Assembly: GCF_902506105.1 (NCBI RefSeq)
Contig: NZ_LR733304.1
Coordinates: forward strand, 2,367,832 to 2,431,831
Length of the DNA: 64,000 nt
Direction of reading: 5' to 3'
Source: Aeromicrobium sp. 9AM
GTDB lineage: Bacteria > Actinomycetota > Actinomycetes > Propionibacteriales > Nocardioidaceae
Part shown: positions 51,428 to 60,510 of the stretch, one piece after another
How the letters are laid out: every line of letters starts with the position of its first letter
How positions within the stretch are numbered: the stretch's first letter is position 1
Made by a program: the position numbers and the translations under genes
The notes under the pieces: model-generated
Seen by the model: only the letters and a program-made list of their open reading frames with translations
What the model was told of the DNA's origin: nothing
Database searches by the model: none

Positions 51428-51798
51428 TGTTTGCTCCGCTCTATCGTGACGGCGACATCTTCGAACGTCACCTCGATGGGCGCTTCCGGTTTGTGCACCG
51501 TCACGCTAACCCATTGGACCGACTCTTCGGCCAGGCACAAGTCCACCATACGGAGCGCGAGCGACTCAATCAGGTCGACCGGCTCCCCCACGATGGCATC
51601 GTGTATCTGCTGCGCGAGGACGCCGTAGTGGACCGTCTTGGTCAGGTCGCCCTCGCGGGCCGCGGGACCGAGGTCGAGGCCGAGGCTCACGTCGGCGATG
51701 AACGTCTGCCCGTTCTGCCGCTCCTCGGCGAACACGCCGTGGAATCCGTGTGCCGAGATGCCACGCAGGTCGATCCGGTCAAGACCGCTGGGGATCAT
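51424..51798 (-). CDS. folB: Dihydroneopterin aldolase
   Basis: 124 residues; cleaves dihydroneopterin to hydroxymethyldihydropterin. DRIDLRGISAHGFHGVFAEERQNGQ contains the catalytic-site Glu, and the C-terminal SVTVHKPEAPIEVTFEDVAV holds the catalytic Lys. The frame is open upstream; ATG 51798 overlaps the NTF2-like stop (ATGA). Confidence 0.95.
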   Translation of the reverse strand: MIPSGLDRIDLRGISAHGFHGVFAEERQNGQTFIADVSLGLDLGPAAREGDLTKTVHYGVLAQQIHDAIVGEPVDLIESLALRMVDLCLAEESVQWVSVTVHKPEAPIEVTFEDVAVTIERSKQ

Positions 51799-52229
51799 GC
51801 AGAGTCCTCGTCCTCGATGTGCAGCTCGGCGATCGGGGAGGCGTGGCGCGACAAGAACTTCCAACCCCCCGGTTCCTTGACCAAGATACTGGTGCAGACC
51901 AGCTTGCCCCCGGAGAAGGCCTCCGCTGACGACAGGCCCTCTCCCGACAGGATGTTCTCGGTGCACGTCACGACGGCCGTCGTGGGCTCGTCCGAGCAGT
52001 GCGGGAAGGTCGCCACCTCGAGGTCGGTGAGGAAGAACTGGATGTAGCCGACGTTGGCCATCAGCACGGTCCAGGAACGCAGGATCTGCGCCGTGCCCCG
52101 CAGCGGCAGGGCCCCGGGGTGCACACAGGAGGTGTCGACGTCGTCGACCCACAGCGAGGCCATCAGGTCGACATCGCCGGTCTCGATCGCGTCGTAGAAC
52201 AGCCGGTGCGACGTGAGGTAGTCGGTCAC
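51795..52229 (-). CDS. NTF2-like (SnoaL-type) protein in the folate operon
   Basis: 144 residues with the cone-shaped NTF2 fold: FYDAIETGDVDLMASLWVDDVDTSCVHPGALPLRGTAQILRSW and VCTSILVKEPGGWKFLSRHASP. Such a gene stands between folP and folB in many actinobacteria. No enzyme activity known; it may bind a pterin, but that is inference from position. Overlaps folB and folP by four bases on each side. Confidence 0.85.
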   Translation of the reverse strand: MTDYLTSHRLFYDAIETGDVDLMASLWVDDVDTSCVHPGALPLRGTAQILRSWTVLMANVGYIQFFLTDLEVATFPHCSDEPTTAVVTCTENILSGEGLSSAEAFSGGKLVCTSILVKEPGGWKFLSRHASPIAELHIEDEDSA

Positions 52230-53077
52230 TGCGCCTCCTGCGCCAGCCGAGCCACGACGCGTACGGCATCGGCTGAGGCGGCCGGCTCATGCACGCGTAC
52301 GCACCAGGCACCGGCCTGGGCGGCGAGCGTCGTGATCGCGGCCGTCGCGTCGTCGCGGCCGTCCGTAGGACGAATCTCCGCGTGTCCTGAGCCTGTCGAA
52401 GGGTCGGACAGCAGCTCGCCGAGGAAGCGCTTGCGCGACGCCGCCACCAGCAGCGGGTGCCGGAGCTCGGTGAACGCATCGAGGTGCGCCAGGACCGTCC
52501 AGTTCTGCGCCCCGGTCTTGGAGAAGCCGAGGCCCGGGTCGAGGATGATCCGCCCGGAGTCGACCCCCGCGAGGACGGCGTGGTTGAGCTGGCCCATCAG
52601 CTCGCGGACGATGTCGTCGACCAGGTCGTCGTAGTGGGTGTGGTTCTGCATGACGGCGGAGTGCTCGCGCCAGTGCATCAGGACGATCGGCGCGTGTGTC
52701 CTGGCGGCGAGGCCCAGCATCTCGGAGTCGGCGCGCCCACCGGACACGTCGTTGATCAGCACCGCGCCCGCGTCGAGCGCCTGCTGCGCCGTCGAGGCGC
52801 GCATCGTGTCGACCGAGACGGTGATGCCCTCCGCGACCAGGCCCTCGATGACCGGGATGACGCGGCGCAGCTCCTCGTCGCCGTCGATGCGGGCGGCGCC
52901 GGGGCGGGTCGACTCGCCGCCCACGTCGACCAGGTCGGCACCCTCGGCGACGAGGTCGATGCCGTGCTGGATCGCGGTGGGCGCGTCGAGCCACTTGCCG
53001 CCGTCGGAGAACGAGTCAGGGGTGACGTTGACGACGCCCATCACGAGGCAGCGGTCCTCGGGCAGTCCGGGGAGCAC
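52226..53077 (-). CDS. folP: Dihydropteroate synthase
   Basis: 283 residues; joins p-aminobenzoate and hydroxymethyldihydropterin pyrophosphate; the sulfonamide target. Motifs: VMGVVNVTPDSFSDGGKWLD, DLVDVGGESTRPGA, VLINDVSGGRAD, IILDPGLGFSKTGAQN and LLVAASRKRFLGELL. After this last block lies an unusual stretch DPSTGSGHAEIRPTDGR, encoded by a CTTCGACAGGCTCAGGA-type repeat element in frame; the chain then resumes with DDATAAITTLAAQAGAWCVR. The core is intact. Confidence 0.95.
   Translation of the reverse strand: MLPGLPEDRCLVMGVVNVTPDSFSDGGKWLDAPTAIQHGIDLVAEGADLVDVGGESTRPGAARIDGDEELRRVIPVIEGLVAEGITVSVDTMRASTAQQALDAGAVLINDVSGGRADSEMLGLAARTHAPIVLMHWREHSAVMQNHTHYDDLVDDIVRELMGQLNHAVLAGVDSGRIILDPGLGFSKTGAQNWTVLAHLDAFTELRHPLLVAASRKRFLGELLSDPSTGSGHAEIRPTDGRDDATAAITTLAAQAGAWCVRVHEPAASADAVRVVARLAQEAQ
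52385..52403 (-). repeat. REP-type element inside folP
   Basis: Minus-strand CCCTTCGACAGGCTCAGGA, the well-known bacterial intergenic palindromic core, here inside a coding sequence at a variable loop of dihydropteroate synthase. It keeps the frame. Confidence 0.7.
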
Positions 53078-53083
53078 GGCGAC

Positions 53084-53650
53084 CTATCGTGCCGTGATGA
53101 GGCCCATGGCCTCGGCTCGGGTCGCCGGGTCGCGCAGCTGTCCGCGCACGGCACTCGTGATGGTCTTGGCACCGCCCTTGCGCACGCCCCGCATCGTCAT
53201 GCAGAGGTGCTCGGCCTCGATCACGACGATGACGCCGCGCGGGTTGAGGTGCTCGATGAGCGCGTCGGCGATCTGGGTCGTGAGCCGCTCCTGGACCTGC
53301 GGCCGGCGCGCGAACACGTCGACGACGCGCGCGAGCTTGGACAGGCCCGTGACCCGGCCGCCGTCGGTCGGGATGTAGCCCACGTGTGCGACGCCGAAGA
53401 ACGGCACCAGGTGGTGCTCGCACATCGACCACATCTCGATGTCCTTGACCAGCACGAGCTCGTCGTGGCCCACCTCGAACACCGCGGTGAGGACCTCTTC
53501 GGGGTCCTGGTCGAGCCCGGCGAGCAGCTCCTCGTACGACTTGGCGACCCGGGCTGGCGTGTCGCGCAGGCCGTCGCGGTCGGGATCCTCACCGACCGCG
53601 ATCAACAGCTCGCGGATCGCCGCCTCGGCGCGCGGCCGGTCAACCGTCAC
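53084..53650 (-). CDS. folE: GTP cyclohydrolase I
   Basis: 188 residues; GTP to dihydroneopterin triphosphate, first step of folate synthesis. Zinc ligands in [20 protein letters not shown] (Cys, His) and [12 protein letters not shown] (Cys). [18 protein letters not shown] is the typical helix. ATG overlaps the ftsH stop (ATGA). Six bases before folP. Confidence 0.97.
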   Translation of the reverse strand: MTVDRPRAEAAIRELLIAVGEDPDRDGLRDTPARVAKSYEELLAGLDQDPEEVLTAVFEVGHDELVLVKDIEMWSMCEHHLVPFFGVAHVGYIPTDGGRVTGLSKLARVVDVFARRPQVQERLTTQIADALIEHLNPRGVIVVIEAEHLCMTMRGVRKGGAKTITSAVRGQLRDPATRAEAMGLITAR

Positions 53651-55665
53651 GACAGCTCGGTGTCGCCGTGCACGTCACCAGCCGCCGGGGGCGGGGCGTC
53701 GACGCCGCTGTCAGGGCCGATCACGATGGGCGTCCCGTTGGTGCCGTTCTTGCCGCTGTAGGACTGGCCGGGGATCGTCGCGACCGGCGGACGCGTCGAC
53801 GGCACGCGGGTCTCGGAACCGGTCCACGCCGGCCGGATCTCGCGGCGACGCAGCGGCTCGAAGATCTCGGCGACCTGCGACTTGTCGAGGGTCTCCTTCT
53901 CGAGCAGCTCGGTCACCAGGGCGTCGAGGACGTCCCGGTTCTCGTTGAGGATGTCGAACGCCTCCTGGTGGGCGTAGGAGATCAGCTTGTTGATCTCCTC
54001 GTCCACGACGGCCGCGACGGCCTCGGAGTAGTTGCGCGCGTGACCGATGTCGCGGCCCAGGAAGGGCTGCGACTCGTTCTCGCCCAGGCGTACGGCACCG
54101 AGGCGCTCGGTCATGCCGTACTGCGTGACCATCGCGCGGGCCAGGCTGGTGGCCTTCTCGATGTCGTTGCCGGCGCCGGTCGTCGGGTCGTGGAACACGA
54201 GCTCCTCGGCCGCGCGTCCGCCCATCATGTAGGCGAGCTTGTCGAGCAGCTCGGCACGCGTCTGGGAGTACTTGTCCTCGTCGGGCAGCACCATCGTGTA
54301 GCCCAGCGCGCGACCACGTGGCAGGATCGTGATCTTGTGGACCGGGTCGCTCTGCGGGAGCGCCGCGGCGACGAGCGCGTGGCCGCCCTCGTGATAGGCC
54401 GTGATGCGTCGCTCGTTCTCGTTCATCAGGCGGCTGCGCTTCTGGGGGCCGGAGATGACGCGGTCGATCGCCTCGTCGAGGGACGTGTTGGTGATCGTCT
54501 TCTCGTTGTTGCGGGCGGTCAGCAGTGCGGCCTCGTTGAGCACGTTGGCGAGGTCGGCGCCGCTGAAGCCGGGGGTGCGGCGGCCGATGGCCTCGAGGTC
54601 GACGCCCGGCGCGATGGGCTTGCCCCGCGAGTGCACCTTGAGGATCTGCGTGCGGCCGGCGAGGTCGGGTGCCTCGACGCCGATCTGCCGGTCGAAGCGG
54701 CCGGGACGCAGCAGCGCCGGGTCGAGCACGTCGGGACGGTTGGTCGCCGCGATCAGGATGACCCCGCCGCGTACGTCGAAGCCGTCCATCTCGACGAGCA
54801 GCTGGTTGAGGGTCTGCTCGCGCTCGTCGTGGCCGCCGCCCATGCCGGTGCCGCGGTGGCGCCCGACGGCATCGATCTCGTCGATGAAGACGATGGCCGG
54901 GGCGTTCTCCTTGGCCTGCTCGAACAGGTCGCGGACGCGGCTCGCGCCGACACCCACGAACATCTCGACGAAGTCGGAGCCCGAGATCGAGTAGAACGGG
55001 ACGCCGGCCTCACCCGCGACGGCGCGCGCCAGCAGGGTCTTGCCGGTGCCGGGCGGGCCGTAGAGCAGGACGCCCTTGGGGATCTTGGCGCCGACGGCCT
55101 GGAACTTGGCCGGCTCCTGGAGGAACTCCTTGATCTCGCCGAGCTCCTCGATCGCCTCGTTGACACCCGCGACGTCGGCGAACGTCGTCTTGGGGGTGTC
55201 CTTGGTCATGAGCTTGGCCTTGGACTTGGCGAACTGCATGACGCGGCCGCCACCACCGGCGGCGTTGTTCATCATGTAGATGATCAGCAGGAAGATCAGG
55301 ATGATCGGCAGCAGCGTGAACAGGAGCGACAGCAGCGGGTTGGTCTTGGGGACCTTGACGTCGAACGACTTGAGCTGCTTGTCGGCGACGGACTTCTCGG
55401 CCTGCTGCACGAGGCGCACGCCCTGGTCGCCGAGGTACTTGGCCTTGACCTTCTTGCCGTCATCCAGCGTCGCCTGGATCTGCTGGTCACCGTCGACGAA
55501 CGTGACCTCCTTGACCTTGCCGTCCTCGAGGTAGCTCACCATCGTGGCGGTCTTGACGGACTTGTAGCCGTCGGCGTTGGACGTTCCGATGACGATCGCG
55601 ATCACCACGACGGTGATGACGATGATCCAGAGCCAAGGGCCCTTGAAGAGGCGTTTGAGGTTCAT
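53647..55665 (-). CDS. ftsH: ATP-dependent zinc metalloprotease FtsH
   Basis: 672-residue membrane-bound AAA+ protease. Helix 1 at about 11-28, outer domain about 30-108, helix 2 at about 112-132; Walker [14 protein letters not shown] (203-215), Walker [20 protein letters not shown] region [20 protein letters not shown], zinc site HEGGH in [16 protein letters not shown] (near 430). The C-terminal 60 residues are Pro/Gly-rich and unstructured. A SigR/SigH-type promoter lies 80-106 bases upstream. A small hairpin sits between a strong AGGAGGA and the ATG. Confidence 0.97.
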   Translation of the reverse strand: MNLKRLFKGPWLWIIVITVVVIAIVIGTSNADGYKSVKTATMVSYLEDGKVKEVTFVDGDQQIQATLDDGKKVKAKYLGDQGVRLVQQAEKSVADKQLKSFDVKVPKTNPLLSLLFTLLPIILIFLLIIYMMNNAAGGGGRVMQFAKSKAKLMTKDTPKTTFADVAGVNEAIEELGEIKEFLQEPAKFQAVGAKIPKGVLLYGPPGTGKTLLARAVAGEAGVPFYSISGSDFVEMFVGVGASRVRDLFEQAKENAPAIVFIDEIDAVGRHRGTGMGGGHDEREQTLNQLLVEMDGFDVRGGVILIAATNRPDVLDPALLRPGRFDRQIGVEAPDLAGRTQILKVHSRGKPIAPGVDLEAIGRRTPGFSGADLANVLNEAALLTARNNEKTITNTSLDEAIDRVISGPQKRSRLMNENERRITAYHEGGHALVAAALPQSDPVHKITILPRGRALGYTMVLPDEDKYSQTRAELLDKLAYMMGGRAAEELVFHDPTTGAGNDIEKATSLARAMVTQYGMTERLGAVRLGENESQPFLGRDIGHARNYSEAVAAVVDEEINKLISYAHQEAFDILNENRDVLDALVTELLEKETLDKSQVAEIFEPLRRREIRPAWTGSETRVPSTRPPVATIPGQSYSGKNGTNGTPIVIGPDSGVDAPPPAAGDVHGDTELS

Positions 55666-55672
55666 GTACGGC

Positions 55673-55694
55673 GTGGAGCGGGTCCACTCCTCCT
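55673..55694 (-). promoter_or_regulatory. ftsH ribosome site brought near by a hairpin
   Basis: AGGAGGA (minus, 55694-55688) is 22 bases from ATG 55665, too far. Between them GTGGA-CCCGC-TCCAC (55687-55673) can fold; folded out, the distance becomes seven bases. Confidence 0.45.
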
Positions 55695-55744
55695 GGTGTG
55701 CTGGTCGGTAATGAGACGGTACACGCAGCGCCGTCCATCAGTTG

Positions 55745-55771
55745 AACGTGTGTCCGGCCGCTCAACGTTCC
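55745..55771 (-). promoter_or_regulatory. SigR/SigH-type promoter of ftsH
   Basis: Minus-strand GGAAC (55771-55767), 19 bases, GTT (55747-55745). Same type as upstream of clpC. Expected leader about 73 bases. Confidence 0.58.
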
Positions 55772-55821
55772 CTGCCAGCGTTCGCCAGCAGCGAACCATG
55801 CCCTGCGGTTGCTGGGGATTG

Positions 55822-56379
55822 CTAGGAGTAGACGTGCGGCGAGAGCGTGCCGATGCACCGCAGGTTGCGGTACCTCTCGTTGTAGTCGAGGCCGTAGCCG
55901 ACCACGAACGCGTTGGGGATGTCGAAGCCGACGTACTTGACCTCGACGTCCATCTGCTGCGCCTCGGGCTTGCGCAGCAGCGTCGCGATCTCGACCGACG
56001 CCGGTCCGCGCGAACGGAGGTTGGTGATGAGCCACGACAGCGTCAGGCCGGTGTCGATGATGTCCTCGACGATCAGGACGTGCCGGCCGCTCAGGTCGGT
56101 GTCGAGGTCCTTGAGGATGCGCACCACTCCGGACGACTTGGTGCCGGAGCCGTATGACGACACCGCCATCCAGTCCATCTCGACGTGCCGGTCGAGGCTG
56201 CGGGCGAGGTCGGCCATCACCATGACGGCGCCCTTGAGCACGCCCACGAGCAGGATGTCCTTGCCCTCGTAGTCCCGTTCGATGTCCGCGGCCATCTCCT
56301 TGAGCCGGGAGACGATCTGCTCTTCGGTGAACAGGGTCTGGTCGAGCTCGAGGTCATCTTCGACATGCGTCTGATCCAC
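55822..56379 (-). CDS. hpt: Hypoxanthine-guanine phosphoribosyltransferase
   Basis: 185 residues; purine salvage of hypoxanthine and guanine with PRPP. PRPP loop VLIVEDIIDTGLTLSWL, ILLVGVLKGAVMVMADL near the N-terminus, and VEVKYVGFDIPNAFVVGYGLDYNERYRNL at the base-binding end. I start at GTG 56379 because GGGAGG lies nine bases upstream and it follows the tilS stop by four bases. The order tilS-hpt-ftsH is widely conserved. Confidence 0.96.
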   Translation of the reverse strand: MDQTHVEDDLELDQTLFTEEQIVSRLKEMAADIERDYEGKDILLVGVLKGAVMVMADLARSLDRHVEMDWMAVSSYGSGTKSSGVVRILKDLDTDLSGRHVLIVEDIIDTGLTLSWLITNLRSRGPASVEIATLLRKPEAQQMDVEVKYVGFDIPNAFVVGYGLDYNERYRNLRCIGTLSPHVYS

Positions 56380-56383
56380 GGGA

Positions 56384-57337
56384 TCAGCCTCCCACAGGGG
56401 TCCGCACGTACGACAGGGAATCCCCCTCCCGTACGCACGCGATGCCTCCCGGCAGCTCGATCCGGACCTGTCCGTGCCAGTCCGTGACGAGGCGGTCGAG
56501 CTCGGCGACGTGCGCTGCCGTGAGGGCCGAGCCGTCGGCACCCGCCTCGAGCGCGTGGCGGCGGAGCACCCGCGACCTCAGGGCGGCCGGCAGTGCCAAC
56601 AGGGTCGGGACGCGGTCGCCGTCCTCGACGGCGCCGGCCAGCTCGTCGAGGTACGCGTTGTCGCTCCGCACCTGGTCCGCGGTCCGCGCCAGCGCCTCGG
56701 CGACTCCCCCACCCAGCACGTCCTCGAGCACCGGCATGGCCTCGCCGCGCACGCGCGACCTCCGGTAGGCCGGGTCGCTGTTGTGCGGATCGGTCCACCA
56801 CTGCAGGTCGTACGCCCGGCAGATCTGCTCGGTCTCGGCTCGCCTCAGTCCCAGGAACGGTCGGCGGAGCATCCCGTCGACCGGAGCCATGCCGGCGATC
56901 GAGCGGGGGCCAGAGCCCCGGCCGAGACCGAGCAGCACCGTCTCGGCCTGGTCGTCGAGGGTGTGCGCCAGCAGGATCGCGTCGGCGCCCGTACGTTCGA
57001 GCGCCTCGTAGCGTGCGCGGCGGGCCGATGCCTCGGGCCCGCCTGCCGTGCCGACATCGACCGTCACCACCTGGGCACTGACGGCGAGGCTCGCGAGCTG
57101 GTCGGCGGCCCTGGCGGCGACGGTCGATGACTCGCGCTGCAGCTGATGGTCGACGATCACGGCCGACAGGTCGTACGCCTCACGGTCGGCCACGAACGCC
57201 GTGACGGCGGCCAACGCCAACGAGTCGGCACCGCCGGAGACCGCGACGACCACACGACTGCCCGGCGCGAGGTCGGTCAGCGCGCTGCGCACGAGGTTGC
57301 GACCCGTTGCGACCACCGGATCGAGTGCACCGCCCAT
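56384..57337 (-). CDS. tilS: tRNA(Ile)-lysidine synthetase
   Basis: 317 residues; modifies C34 of the CAU-anticodon tRNA-Ile to lysidine so it reads AUA. PP-loop VVAVSGGADSLALAAVTAF at about 29-47, then AILLAHTLDDQAETVLLGLGRG and GMLRRPFLGLRRAETEQICRA. The C-terminal tRNA-binding region is short, as in other actinobacteria. ATG 57337 lies ten bases downstream of the DUF2342 gene stop. Confidence 0.94.
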   Translation of the reverse strand: MGGALDPVVATGRNLVRSALTDLAPGSRVVVAVSGGADSLALAAVTAFVADREAYDLSAVIVDHQLQRESSTVAARAADQLASLAVSAQVVTVDVGTAGGPEASARRARYEALERTGADAILLAHTLDDQAETVLLGLGRGSGPRSIAGMAPVDGMLRRPFLGLRRAETEQICRAYDLQWWTDPHNSDPAYRRSRVRGEAMPVLEDVLGGGVAEALARTADQVRSDNAYLDELAGAVEDGDRVPTLLALPAALRSRVLRRHALEAGADGSALTAAHVAELDRLVTDWHGQVRIELPGGIACVREGDSLSYVRTPVGG

Positions 57338-57347
57338 GCCGACGAGC

Positions 57348-58394
57348 TCAGCCGTGCACGCGGGCGACCCACGAGGACGGGTCGAGGATCTCGGACTTGG
57401 TGGGCAGGTTGGCCGGCTCGGCCCACACGGCGTTGAAGCCCGAGAGCCCCACCTTGCCGTTGACCTCGCGGACGAACTCGGCGCCGTCGCGGTACTGGCG
57501 CATCTTGGCGTCGAGCCCCATCAGGCGGCGGAGCAGACGGTCGAACGTACCGGCGCCCTTGCGGCGCTGGGTGAACTTGCGGCGGATCTCGGCGACGCTC
57601 GGGATGACGTCCGGCCCGACGCCGTCCATCACCACGTCGGCATGTCCCTCGAGCAGCGACATGATGCCGGTCAGCCGGTCGACGACCTCGCGCTGCCGGT
57701 CGTTCTGGAACAGCTCGGCGAGTGACGCGTCCGAGTCGCCGCGGACGACGCGGATCACCTCGCCGAGGCCGTCGGTCACGAGCGAGGAGATCGCCGATGC
57801 GTCGAGGTCAGTGGCGTCGACGAACTCGTCGAGCAGCGACTTCATGTGGTCGCGCATCCAGTCGACCGCGGTGAACTGCACGCGGTGCGTCTCCTCGTGC
57901 AGGCACACCCACAGCCGGAAGTCGTGCGGGTCGACGTCGAGCTGCCGCTCGGCCTGGACGATGTTGGGCGCGACGAGCAGGAGTCGGCCGCCTTCGCCGT
58001 TGGGGCCGTCCCAGAACGGGTCGAACTGGCCGAGGACCTTGCTCGACATGAACGACATCAGCGCACCGAGCTCGGCGCCGCTGATCTTCTCCCCGACGGT
58101 CTTGGCCATCCCGGAGGGCGCCTTGTTGGCGGCCGCGAGCTTGACCATCACCGGGTCCATCATGACCTTGAACGTGTCGAGGTTGGCCTCGATCCAGCGC
58201 GGGCGGTCGACCACGAGCACGGGCGCAGTCGCCGACGTGGCGTGCAGATCGCTGAAGTCGCGCACCGGGCCCTCGGACCTGGCGGCGCCCTCGCGCAGCT
58301 CGGCCACGGCCTCGGCCACCTCGGCGGCCGACATGTCCGGCCCGGGCTTCGACAGCTTCGTCGCCGTCGAGAGCGCGAACTTCCAATCGATCAT
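57348..58394 (-). CDS. Zinc-dependent metalloprotease-like protein (DUF2342)
   Basis: 348 residues of the actinobacterial DUF2342 family, sometimes labelled 'F420 biosynthesis associated'. Metal motif WVCLHEETHRVQFTAVDWMRDH (HEETH, near 180) and a later ESxxDxxxD-like stretch LLEGHADVVMDGVGPDVIP, which supplies the third ligand as in M1/M48-type folds. No signal peptide. Always between dacB and tilS in this group of bacteria. Substrate unknown. Probably leaderless. Confidence 0.88.
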   Translation of the reverse strand: MIDWKFALSTATKLSKPGPDMSAAEVAEAVAELREGAARSEGPVRDFSDLHATSATAPVLVVDRPRWIEANLDTFKVMMDPVMVKLAAANKAPSGMAKTVGEKISGAELGALMSFMSSKVLGQFDPFWDGPNGEGGRLLLVAPNIVQAERQLDVDPHDFRLWVCLHEETHRVQFTAVDWMRDHMKSLLDEFVDATDLDASAISSLVTDGLGEVIRVVRGDSDASLAELFQNDRQREVVDRLTGIMSLLEGHADVVMDGVGPDVIPSVAEIRRKFTQRRKGAGTFDRLLRRLMGLDAKMRQYRDGAEFVREVNGKVGLSGFNAVWAEPANLPTKSEILDPSSWVARVHG

Positions 58395-58400
58395 GTGGCT

Positions 58401-58406
58401 ACGTTA
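58401..58406 (-). promoter_or_regulatory. -10 box for leaderless DUF2342-tilS mRNA
   Basis: Minus-strand TAACGT, six bases before ATG 58394. Confidence 0.45.
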
Positions 58407-58415
58407 CGGCCTGGA

Positions 58416-58505
58416 TGGTGGTTTCGAGGCTCGGCCGCGGGCGGCCTCCGCACCTCAACCACCGGTGGTTGAGGTGCGGAGCGAAGCGGAGCCTCGAAAC
58501 CACCA
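58416..58505. repeat. Dispersed palindromic repeat, head-to-head copy
   Basis: Centre is an 18+18 base perfect inverted repeat without loop (58446-58463 and 58464-58481, GGTGGTTGAGGTGCGGAG in the right arm). The outer arms TGGTGGTTTCGAGGCTC and GAGCCTCGAAACCACCA pair as well. It is the same unit as at 48111 but in opposite arrangement. Fills the gap between dacB and the DUF2342 gene. Confidence 0.8.
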
Positions 58506-58512
58506 CCGCAGA

Positions 58513-59919
58513 TCAACCGCAGTCGCACTCGGTGATCGCGGCGGCGACCTTGTCGAGGGCCGCCTGCGCCTCGAGCGGCGCGGCCTTGCTGGTGCGATCC
58601 GCCATCACGGCGAAGACGACCGGGCGACCGGCGGCATCGAGGGCGTACCCGGCGAGCGAGTGGACGCCGGTCAACGTGCCGGTCTTGGCGCGGACCATGC
58701 CGAGAGACGGCTTGAGCTTGGCGAACCGGTCGACCAAGGTGCCGGTGAAGCCGCTGATCGGCAGGTCGGCGAGCAGACCGGAGGTCCGCGGCGTCGCGGC
58801 TGCGACGTTGACGGTCTGCGCCAGGGTCAGGGGCGTGATGCGGTTGCGGCGCGACAACCCGCTCCCGTCATGCAGCACGAGGCCGTCGGTGTCGATGTCG
58901 GCCTGGTCGAGCACGTCGGCGACCGCCTCGGCGCCGCCCTCGAAGCTCGCCGGCTTGCCCGCCGCGATGGCCGCGTGCCGCAGCATGACCTCGGCGGCCT
59001 GGTTGTCGCTGACCCGGATGAGGGTCTCGATGATCGTGGCGACCGTCGCGCTGCGCACCGCGGCGAGCGCGGTCGCTCCTTGCGCCACCTTCGCCTGCTC
59101 GGGCTCGTCCGTCACCGTGATGCCGCGATCCTCGAGCAGGCCGGCGAACGTGCGGGCTGCCGCCGCGGCGGGATCCTTGGCGCGTATGCCGTTCTGCTCA
59201 CCCTGGTCGGCCCACAGCGCGCTGACCGGCGTGACGATGTTCTGGCTGACGTACGTCGACTCCCAGCCCGGGCTCGCGTCGGGGCCCGTGAAGAGCGAGG
59301 AGTCGTAGCCGAGGTTGACGCTCGTCGTCCCGTTCTTCCTCAGCGCAGCCGCCGCGCGCTTGGCCAGCGTCGTGAGGTCGGCGCGGATGACCGGGTCGTC
59401 CTTCTTGCCGGCCTTGACCGCGAGGTAGGGGTCGCCACCACCCACCAGCACGATCCGGTCGGCCGAGCCGACGACGCGCGTCGCGTACCTGGTCTGCGGG
59501 TCGATCAGCGACAGCGCGGCGAAGCTCGTGAGCACCTTGGTCGTCGATGCCGGCACGTACGCTCCCGGGCCGCTCGACATGAGTGCGCTGCCGTTGGCCG
59601 GGGCGATCGCCGTGAACCCGACGTGCGGCCCGAGCACCGACGCATCGAGGACCGGCCGGACCGCGGCCTTGAGCTTGGCCGGGTCGATGTCGCCGGGCGC
59701 GGGGCGCCGCGGTGCGGACTCGGCGGGCTGGGTGTCAGTCGTCAGCGAGCGGGGCGGGATGACGTTGGCGGGGCCGCAGTCGCCGTCGCAGATCAGGCCG
59801 TTGAGGTCGCCGCGGGACCACAGGAAGATGCCGAGCGCCACGACGATCGCGAGGACCAGCGAGGGGATGACGAACGCACCGCGTGGCTTCGCGACCCTGC
59901 TTTCCCCGTGAGACGGCAC
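58513..59919 (-). CDS. dacB: D-alanyl-D-alanine carboxypeptidase/endopeptidase (PBP4 type)
   Basis: 468 residues, class C penicillin-binding protein that trims or cuts peptidoglycan cross-links outside the membrane. Membrane anchor at about 15-34 (AFVIPSLVLAIVVALGIFLW). Catalytic SxxK is Ser125-Thr-Thr-Lys128 in YVPASTTKVLTSFAAL, then SDN in IRVSDNQAAEVML and KTG in RAKTGTLTGVHSLAGY. The insert domain between SxxK and SDN is present. Start GTG 59919 with TAGTCT seven bases upstream. The divergent partner is ppa. Confidence 0.95.
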   Translation of the reverse strand: MPSHGESRVAKPRGAFVIPSLVLAIVVALGIFLWSRGDLNGLICDGDCGPANVIPPRSLTTDTQPAESAPRRPAPGDIDPAKLKAAVRPVLDASVLGPHVGFTAIAPANGSALMSSGPGAYVPASTTKVLTSFAALSLIDPQTRYATRVVGSADRIVLVGGGDPYLAVKAGKKDDPVIRADLTTLAKRAAAALRKNGTTSVNLGYDSSLFTGPDASPGWESTYVSQNIVTPVSALWADQGEQNGIRAKDPAAAAARTFAGLLEDRGITVTDEPEQAKVAQGATALAAVRSATVATIIETLIRVSDNQAAEVMLRHAAIAAGKPASFEGGAEAVADVLDQADIDTDGLVLHDGSGLSRRNRITPLTLAQTVNVAAATPRTSGLLADLPISGFTGTLVDRFAKLKPSLGMVRAKTGTLTGVHSLAGYALDAAGRPVVFAVMADRTSKAAPLEAQAALDKVAAAITECDCG

Positions 59920-59926
59920 ATGCGCC

Positions 59927-59932
59927 AGACTA
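59927..59932 (-). promoter_or_regulatory. -10 box for leaderless dacB mRNA
   Basis: Minus-strand TAGTCT, seven bases before GTG 59919, within CTATAGTCT. Confidence 0.5.
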
Positions 59933-59995
59933 TAGAGACCCCGTTGCGCCGCGCTCAGGGCGCGCGCACCCCGAATTCAACCGCCGGAGGCACCA

Positions 59996-60487
59996 GTGAT
60001 TTTCGACGTCACCGTGGAGATCCCCAAGGGCAGCCGCAACAAGTACGAGGTCGACCACGCGACGCATCGCATCCGCCTCGACCGCACGCTGTTCACCGCG
60101 ACGCAGTATCCCGCTGACTACGGTTTCATCGACGACACGCTCGGCCTCGACAGCGACCCGCTGGATGCCCTCGTGCTGCTGTCGGAACCGACCTTCCCCG
60201 GCTGCGTGATCTCCTGCCGCACGATCGGCATGTTCCGCATGACCGACGAGGCCGGCGGAGACGACAAGGTGCTGTGCGTCCCGGCCAAGGATCCGCGCCA
60301 GGAGCACCTGCGCGACATCCACCACGTGCCGGAGTTCGACCGCCTCGAGATCGAGCACTTCTTCACGGTCTACAAGGACCTCGAGCCCGGCAAGTCGGTC
60401 GAGGGCTCCACCTGGACCGGTCGCGTCGAGGCGGAGGCCGAGATCCAGGCCAGCTACGACCGGTTCAAGGCCAACGGCGGCTACTAG
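59996..60487 (+). CDS. ppa: Inorganic pyrophosphatase
   Basis: 163-residue family I soluble pyrophosphatase. [47 protein letters not shown] (metal-binding Asp cluster), [17 protein letters not shown] and [14 protein letters not shown] with the catalytic Lys. GTG start 59996 with GGAGG before it. The dacB/ppa divergent pair is common in actinomycetes. Confidence 0.97.
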   Translation: MIFDVTVEIPKGSRNKYEVDHATHRIRLDRTLFTATQYPADYGFIDDTLGLDSDPLDALVLLSEPTFPGCVISCRTIGMFRMTDEAGGDDKVLCVPAKDPRQEHLRDIHHVPEFDRLEIEHFFTVYKDLEPGKSVEGSTWTGRVEAEAEIQASYDRFKANGGY

Positions 60488-60497
60488 CCCGTTCTCG

Positions 60498-60503
60498 TAG
60501 GGT
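60498..60503 (+). promoter_or_regulatory. -10 box for M20 dipeptidase gene
   Basis: TAGGGT, seven bases before ATG 60511. GGAGG is also present but only two to three bases from the ATG. Confidence 0.4.
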
Positions 60504-60510
60504 CGGAGGC

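Noticed and set aside
53668..56157. 829-codon plus-strand open frame
   Set aside because: Runs antisense through ftsH and hpt; low-complexity composition and no recognisable domain.
58395..58410. CGTAAC near the DUF2342 start as a second BldN -35 box
   Set aside because: No CGTTGA at 16-17 bases downstream; the TAACGT is better explained as a leaderless -10 box.
57307..60117. Very long plus-strand open frame (936 codons)
   Set aside because: It is antisense to tilS, the DUF2342 gene and dacB, which have clear motifs; long frames opposite real genes are usual at this GC content.
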